Translations under genes and position numbers: made by a program | The notes under the pieces: generated by a model | What the model saw: the letters and a program-made list of their open reading frames with translations, nothing else | Told to the model about the DNA's origin: nothing | The model's database searches: none | Source: Helicostylum pulchrum | Taxonomy: Eukaryota; Mucoromycota; Mucoromycetes; Mucorales; Mucoraceae | Direction of reading: 5' to 3' | Length of the DNA: 64,000 nucleotides | Assembly (NCBI GenBank): GCA_025677825.1 | Contig: JAIXMO010000076.1 | Location: 37,671-101,670 of the forward strand | Shown here: in pieces, positions 57,683-64,000 of the stretch | How positions within the stretch are numbered: the stretch's first letter is position 1 | How the letters are laid out: every line of letters starts with the position of its first letter

Positions 57683-59107
57683 ATGGTTAAATCAGCCCGT
57701 AAGGCTTTGCAAGTGAAGAAAGATCTTCGATTAGAAATCGATGTACTTAAGGCTAAAGTGGTAAGGCTTATATATACATATATGAAATAACCAAATACAT
57801 ATTGACTGGTGTAAATAGCGTAGTGCATATACTTTAGAGGCGCAAGTTAACTTGGCTGAATATCAACCTACATCGGAAGAAGAAGAATTAATCAAAGAAA
57901 GAGCTTTTAATATGAGGTTATTAGAAAAGCTAGAAAGCATTTACTATACTGACAAAGTAAGTATATGAGGGAGATATTGACAACAGTAATGAAAAATAGT
58001 GCGCAAAAAAAAAAATTAATACGTTTGAACTTGTAGGACCATAAAAGGGGTGAAATGGTTGGAAATGTCTATAAAGAAAATATGCTGTTGCTTCATTTTT
58101 TTTATCTAGTTCGTTTAGCTCAACAAGGATTCTTTTATACCATCTCTGCAGCTTACCCTGATTTAGAACCCGAAGCATTAATTTACTTGTGTGATAAATT
58201 GATCACTGCTTCTCTTTATGCTGAAAGATTACCGGATCCGTTAGAAAAGAAAGCGTATAGAACTACCACCTATGAGTTAATGCGAAATTTAGTCGAGGAA
58301 AAGGATATACCTATTGCCGAAGGGTTTAAAACAACATATAAACAAGTTATGAGTATCACGCAAGACTTGATCTATCGCTCAATAAAGCCGTCAGAAGAAG
58401 AAGTTGTTGGTGGTGATGAAACCTCACAATCTGTAAAACCGCTTCCTACCAATATTCCACCTGTTTGGGTCGTTATGCCTTATAATGGTTTGATGGATAA
58501 CAGAACTTTTGCGTTACCTGGTGCCGTACCCTCATTACCTTTTCCTACGCACATGTTGCCAGCTTTAAATACTCCAGCTGTTGTTTTCCCCAATGCTTTT
58601 GAGGACTTGAAGAAAGATATTGCTAAAAAAGAAAAAAGTATAAAGAAGTGGCGAAAAGTACATGAACATAAGGATGTAAACGATGAATCAAAGGTGGGGG
58701 ATAGTAAGGAAAATGAAGTCAAAGTCGAAGAAAACGAGGCAACAGAGAAAGTAACACAAAATAGCCAAGATGAGGAAGAATATGATGAAGATGAAGATGA
58801 GTATGAATATGACGAAGATTATGAAAGGGATAGATTTGCTGATGCTGATATAACTGACTCTGAGGATAAAGAAAATAATGTTATTAATGGTAGAACTGGT
58901 CAAGAATCTGAAGAAGTTGCCAAGCAAGACACAATTAAAAATGATGTCGCCTTGGAGAAACCTATTCCTACTCCTACTCCTACTCCTGTTGTAGCAAGCC
59001 AAAATATTGACAAGCCAAAAAGCGAAGAATCTGATAAAGCTATTTCCAGTTGGATTACTTTTGCTGCCTCTTCTCCTTTAAGTGATACCAGTAAAGATCG
59101 TACTTAA
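57683..59107 (+). CDS. Unknown protein with coiled coil and acidic C-terminal half
   Basis: Exons 57683-57760, 57819-57956 and 58037-59107 give 428 aa, joined in phase 0. The N-terminal ~70 residues form basic and acidic helices (VKKDLRLEIDVLKAK). A middle helical, hydrophobic region (about 73-190: NMLLLHFFYLVRLAQQGFFYT, EALIYLCDKLITASLYAERLP, TYKQVMSITQDLIYRS) looks like a helical repeat or scaffold fold. Then a Pro-rich strand set (NIPPVWVVMPYNG, ALPGAVPSLPFPTHMLPAL), a Lys-rich segment, an acidic stretch with EEEYDEDEDEYEYDEDYERD, and a Ser/Pro tail. I do not recognise a family and would not assign a function. Confidence 0.7.
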
Positions 59108-59222
59108 ATAATAAAAATAATAATGCAGACCCTTTTTTTTTATTATTATTTTTGGGCTGAAAAAAATAAATATGTGTATTTCTTTCTTTTTCTTTTTTTT
59201 TTTTACAAGTAATTAAGAGAAA

Positions 59223-62083
59223 ATGTTCTCACCATCTTCTTATAAAAGTAACATGTCTGCGGACTCTCTAACAATTGAAAAGACAACCGAAACGAATATG
59301 TTGGCGTGTAGTCCTAAAAAGACTGAACGTATTATTTGGACACCTTACTTGCGAGAATATATTTCAAATGGATACGCTGAACATCCCGACTTATACACTG
59401 ATGATTTTAGAGTTTTAGATGAGTTACGGAACGATTGCATTTATATGGAAACAAACGAAAAAGCATTAAACAGACTCATCAAGTAAAATACATTAGTGCC
59501 TTTTATTTTATTTTTTGTTATTACTAACAGCCGTATTTTGTTGTTTTAGATATTATGCTCAGTTGGTTTTTATTAGCGCAAAGTTTCCCATAGATGTTTG
59601 TGTTTTATTATCTATTTATAGAGTAAAAGGTTACTCATTTATAAATATATGTACATAGGTTGGTATCGAATTTCCTTGGTATTTGGCCTTTCAAGCAGAT
59701 GCACAAAGACCAGGTATTGTATACATATCAGTATATATATATATCAGTATAAGAAAAGGAAATGTCTAAAAATCATCATTTTAGTTTTGCATCGAAATAT
59801 GAATTATGAAAAAGCTTGTGTATTATATTCTATAGGTGCTGTCTACAGTCAACTGGGTAACGCAGAAAATAGATCTACTACAGAAGGTGTCAAAAGAGCT
59901 TGTAATTACTTTCAAGTAAGTTAATATTATATATATATATTCACTTGTTTTACTTACACACACAAAAAAAAATAACTAGAATTCAGCTGGATGCTTTCAA
60001 CATTTATTAGAAGTAGTTGTGCCGGAAATGAGAATTGCACCTACAGTTGATATGTCACCTTATGCTTTACAAACATTAATCAATCTCATGTTGGCGCAAG
60101 CACAAGAATGTGTTTGGCAAAAGGCAGCTATGGATCAACTTCGAGATGGAACGATTGCAAGATTATCTTTAAAGATTTCAGAGTTTTATGATGCTGCTTG
60201 TGAGTTAGCTACTAATTCTTCTATACAAAACGTTTATCCAAAGATGTGGATTACGCATATGCAAATTAAGGCCCTTCATTTTAATGCCGCCGCTCAGTTC
60301 CGTAAATCGTGTGAATGTATCTCTCAAGATAAGTATGGTGAAGAAGTTTCTAGACTTCAGGTAGCTTCGGATTTTGTACGTCGTGCGTTTGATATCATTC
60401 GATCTAGTGGATACGGAAAGACAGGTGGTAGTATTGCTGTTACAAACGATTTAAAGTCTTTGCAGCAGATATTAGCTAGTAATTTGGCTAGAGCAGAAAA
60501 GGATAATGACGTGATATACTTGGAATCTATCCCGCTTTTTTCTTCTTTACCTGCCATTTTGAAAACTCAAATGGTTAAACCCATTGCTCCTACTGAAGTA
60601 TCCGATCCAGTTTCTTTAATGTTGAATAATGAAAGCAGAACGGATTTATTACCTCATCCAATTATTGGGTTACCTTTATTTCAAAAATTGGTGCCGTTTG
60701 CTGTTCATCAAGCTGCTAGTGTTTATGTGGACCGTAAAGAAAGGTTGATTAAAGAAGATATTATATCAAAGTTGGAAGAATTGACTGCTGTATACCATAG
60801 GTTAGTAAACTATATTATTTTACTGATTTTTATTTTATTTATCTTTTTTTTTCTTTCTTTAGTTCAATCGAGTCGTTGAATTTACCTGCTTTACTTGCTA
60901 CGGCAGAACATACCACAGGTTTACCTGAATCAATTATGAGACAAGCTGCAGAAGTTAGAAGCGGTGGTGGCTCGCAATCACTTTATGATATGTGGGAACA
61001 GGTACAAAATGCTTCATCGAAAAATGCAGATATCTTGGAAGATGCATTTAATGCTTTAGATGAAGAACATGAAGCTGATGACTCTTATAGATCCAAGTTT
61101 CCTAACGGTAATAAATAGTTTTGGAAGTAAAAGTAATGTATACATGTATATTGATTCCTCCCTTTCCCCCTTTTATAGAGTGGAATCGACCCGAATCGCA
61201 TATTTTAACTCAACAATTAGCCGCACAAGGGCAAAAGCATCGTCAAACACTTACTTCAGCACAAAAGGCAGATTTAATTGTCAGAAATAAATTGGATACT
61301 TGGGCAAATATAATTGATGTACTTACTTTGACACGCGAGGAATTAGAAGAATCTATACCTTCAGACGATGCACCCAACGCAGATCACCCTCAGCGCCAAG
61401 AAGATAATTTGGCACGTATTAAGAGACTGGTAGATGATATGAATCAGCATTTGAGAATTAGAAAGGATTTAATTGATCAGGCTAGAAAGACTTCAAATGC
61501 AGATGATATATCTCCCTCTTTACTAAAGAAGGCAGCTGAATTAACTGCAAAGTCACCCATTGTAAAAATTGAAGCCGCTCAGTTTGAGGAATTGTTTGTG
61601 GATGAATTGCGAAAATATGATCACATTATTATGGTGGTGGATCAAGAGGATGAGCAACAGAATACGATTTTAAGACAGTTAAATGAAGCGTATCATCAAT
61701 ATAAAGCTAAGATGAACGATAAGTCAAGTGGTGCTAAACGTGAAAAGGCGTTACAAAACTTAAACCATGCATACCTCAAGTATAAAGAAATTAAAACCAA
61801 TCTGTCTGAAGGATTAAAGGTTTGTTAAATAATATAAAATAAGCTCAGGAGTGTAATACTTATATATATCTGTAGTTTTACGGAGAACACGCAAAAGGTC
61901 TAAGTACATTCTGTGATACATGTAGAGATTATTGTTATAGACGTCAATCTGAATCCGAACAAATTATGCAGTACGTATAGGAATATATTCGTATATTTTT
62001 ACAAAAAAAAAAAAAAGTATTCAACATATTTATTTTGTAGAAGATTAAGTCTTGGTATGAACAAATTATCAGTTCAACGTTAA
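59223..62083 (+). CDS. BRO1-domain protein (Bro1/Rim20/ALIX family)
   Basis: ESCRT-associated scaffold: Bro1/Rim20/ALIX proteins bind Snf7-type ESCRT-III and act in endosomal sorting or pH signalling. Nine exons (59223-59482, 59550-59595, 59659-59713, 59785-59915, 59980-60800, 60863-61107, 61179-61819, 61876-61970, 62041-62083) give 778 aa. Exon 2 uses the donor GTTTGT. The BRO1 domain shows [79 protein letters not shown] and the helix [20 protein letters not shown]. The V-domain follows (coiled coil from about 600). There is no long Pro-rich C-tail, unlike typical Bro1/ALIX; it ends in a 14-residue last exon. Two start candidates, 59223 and 59253; I use the first. The stop lies 5 bp from that of the convergent TFIIE-alpha gene. 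Confidence 0.88.
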
Positions 62084-62088
62084 AAGCT

Positions 62089-63711
62089 TTAACCTTGCCA
62101 GTTTTCCCAAGCCTCGTAGTATGCCTATTTATATCAAAGTAAATAGAGTTTTCTTTCTTTTTTTCTTCCTTACCTTATATTCATCTGTTGTCATATTTCG
62201 CTGATCTTCTTCTTGTACCTCATTTAATGGAATCATTTTACCATTAACTGTTATATAATGTGTATTAATACCCCATTAAAGTAATTTTTGTGTATACATT
62301 ATTTTCTTTTCTTTTCCGTTTACCTGATACCAATGGAATATCCTCATCCTCTTCAAATTCTTCCCCTGATTCATTATTCTCTTCAAATGTATCGCCCACT
62401 TGCTCTTGAGTATTGGTTTCTTCACCAATAGCTTCAAACATTTCACCATCATCTCTATCTGTATCCATTCCATTATATGCTTCAGCCGCATTATTACTTA
62501 AGCTCTCATAGTATTTAGCGTAATCTACAATTATAGAAAAAAATTTAACAACCATATTCCTTTGTAAAAAAAAAAAAAAAAAAAAAAAGCTTACAATCTT
62601 CAGTATCTGCATCCATTCCAGCAGCGCCAATCTCTTCAAATCCATCTTCTTCATCTTCCTTTTCATCTGCTGGACGGTCTCCTGTTCCAACTAAAATTGT
62701 GTCGGAAATTGTCGAGCGTTGATGCCATACTGGTAACGCGTTTTGAGCTCTCTTTTGTTCTGCCTCTTCTTGTTTGGCTCGTCTAGCTGCCTCGTTATCC
62801 ATTTGTAAATCAACAATAATATCTCCCTGTCCTGCTCCTGTATCCTGTGCAACAGCAAGTTCGTATTCATCTAATAAAAAAAAGAGAAAAGTTAAGTAGA
62901 AGAAAGAAAAAAAAAAAACTTGACAGCTTACCTGCATTGTTACCGTTACTTCTACCAGGAGCATGCTTGTAAATATAACTGGTAGGAATAACAAGTGAAT
63001 CGGTTTGCTTTAATAGTGTAATAATAGGTTGCGACTGTTCTCTTAATTTCGTCAAGATTTGTTGACTTCCTTTTACGTTTTCAGCATTATCATTCTCTTC
63101 TAAAATATGTTCACACATGTCACAATGAAACATTTGATCGGACAGGTCTACCAAGGATAAAACTTCAAGTGGAGAAAATTGCTTTTCGCAATTGTGACAG
63201 ACATATCCTTTGTTCTCTGACTCGGTTCGAAGATTGTCTCGAACAATCGTTTGCATTTTATACATTTTCCACTTTACTACATCGACAAATTCTTTATAAT
63301 CTATATAATAATATGTTTTGGGCACAAGTCTTTGATCTTGTTTTCTAGGTTCCATTCGATTGGCCCTTTTTTTAAAAAAAAAAAAAAATAGTTAGTATTA
63401 GCTTCATACTTTTTAAAAGAGTTTTCTGTTGTTGTTTACATTTTAATAAGACGATCTTCCTTTAGTTTACCACATATTCTATGGATATCACGCGGCGTCA
63501 TTTTTAAGGTCAATACCAGATCCTCCTCTCGAACACTTGTAAAAAGATTTAGTTTTTTTTTTTTGCTTTCAAAAACTTTTTTTTTTTTTGTCGTGTTTTT
63601 TTACCCGTTAGTATTAGGAGGTGCATTGTTTAATTCATCTAGAATAGCAATATATTTTGGATCATAAAAAGCTCTCGCTACTCTAGCTACAAGTGCTTTA
63701 AGAATCTCCAT
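62089..63711 (-). CDS. TFA1: Transcription initiation factor TFIIE subunit alpha
   Basis: Larger TFIIE subunit; recruits TFIIH to RNA polymerase II at promoters. Seven exons (63711-63605, 63535-63440, 63365-62932, 62870-62595, 62524-62324, 62247-62174, 62124-62089) join to 407 aa. The N-terminal winged helix starts EILKALVARVARAFYDPKY and continues with EEDLVLTLKMTPRDIHRICGKLKEDRLIK. The C4 zinc ribbon has Cys124, Cys127, Cys149 and Cys152 (CHNC...CDMC). The C-terminal half is acidic (ESGEEFEEDED, then KRKRK-like residues fall inside an intron). The true C-terminus needs the last two exons: VNGKMIPLNEVQEED and TTDEYKAYYEAWENWQG. A longer read-through frame near 62265 is an unspliced artefact. 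Confidence 0.93.
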
Positions 63712-64000
63712 ACTATTTAAATCAGAAAAAAGGGTGTTTTTATTTTATTTTTATTCAAGAAAATTAAAACCAAAATTAGCGTATGACTGGTTATCTTTGA
63801 CAGTGAATTGTATAAAGTAATATAAAATGATAGAATAGTTATAATCGTAAGATAAATATAACTTGAGAAATGCTAAATACTCACTCAATACGAGAAAAAA
63901 ACATAACTGCTTATGAAAAAGGATTGCCCGCTTATGAAAAAAAAAGGAAACGTTCATTTCGTAAAAGGGACAGTTTGAGCTCGTTTATCTCGGGTAAAAA
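63712..64000. promoter_or_regulatory. 5' flank of TFIIE-alpha
   Basis: A/T-rich upstream region of the TFIIE-alpha gene up to the window edge, with T/A runs. The 68-codon frame on the minus strand (63751-63957) is not protein-like. Confidence 0.4.

Noticed and set aside
62265..62320. C-terminal end KRKRKENNVYTKITLMGY of TFIIE-alpha
   Set aside because: It lies in an intron (62248-62323); splicing gives the conserved C-terminus in the last two exons.
1..64000. CRISPR arrays, rRNA or tRNA genes
   Set aside because: Eukaryotic window with no regularly spaced short repeats; no rRNA motifs, and no tRNA A/B box pairs found by eye on either strand.

Overview
The window is an AT-rich, intron-containing nuclear segment of a filamentous or dimorphic fungus. 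Introns are mostly 50-180 nt with GTAAGT-type donors and TAG acceptors. Intergenic DNA is full of A/T homopolymers and microsatellites. The gene set (3'-located TPP riboswitch on a THI5 gene, class V myosin with six IQ motifs, PFKFB, Fanzor remnant, poly-Q regulators) and the style of the sequence suggest an early-diverging fungus, most likely Mucoromycota (Mucorales). That placement is inferred, not proven.

Left part (1-20.3 kb), dense genes: partial GCN20/ABCF3 (-) and eIF3l (+) share a divergent promoter. THI5/NMT1 pyrimidine synthase (-) is followed, past its stop codon, by a 5' splice site and a clear TPP riboswitch aptamer. Next come an orphan 7-TM protein with a signal peptide (+), a CofD/YvcK-like protein (+), a decayed ORF, a large Zn2Cys6 poly-Q transcription factor (-), bifunctional PFK2/FBPase2 with micro-exons (-), a mitochondrial PDK/BCKDK-type kinase (-) and a second orphan 7-TM protein (-).

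Middle part (20-36 kb), dynamic and gene-poor: a decayed Fanzor/TnpB-like fragment borders three tandem copies of a secreted kelch-like gene at an exact 2,595-bp period. The middle copy is a chimera of the outer two, which records one unequal crossover. Ribosomal protein S3 (-) and a 70-aa coiled-coil protein (+) form a divergent pair. About 5.6 kb follows that holds only broken ORFs and repeat debris.

Right part (36-64 kb), dense genes again: SAS10/UTP3 (-) and BUD13/CWC26 (+) share a 201-bp divergent promoter. Then a homeodomain factor (+), about 3.2 kb without genes, a 13-exon class V myosin (+), a PH-Sec7-PH protein lacking the glutamic finger (+), a type-B carboxylesterase (+), a three-repeat MYB plus C2H2 regulator (-), an unknown coiled-coil/acidic protein (+), a BRO1-domain protein (+) and TFIIE-alpha (-). 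The last two converge with stop codons only 5 bp apart.

The genes are mostly unrelated housekeeping functions. The most notable regulatory system is the 3'-UTR arrangement of THI5: 5' splice site at the stop codon, branch-site-like element, proximal acceptor, TPP aptamer. It resembles plant THIC rather than the usual fungal 5'-UTR layout. All exon boundaries were read by eye from splice signals and reading-frame continuity; no alignment or RNA data were used.
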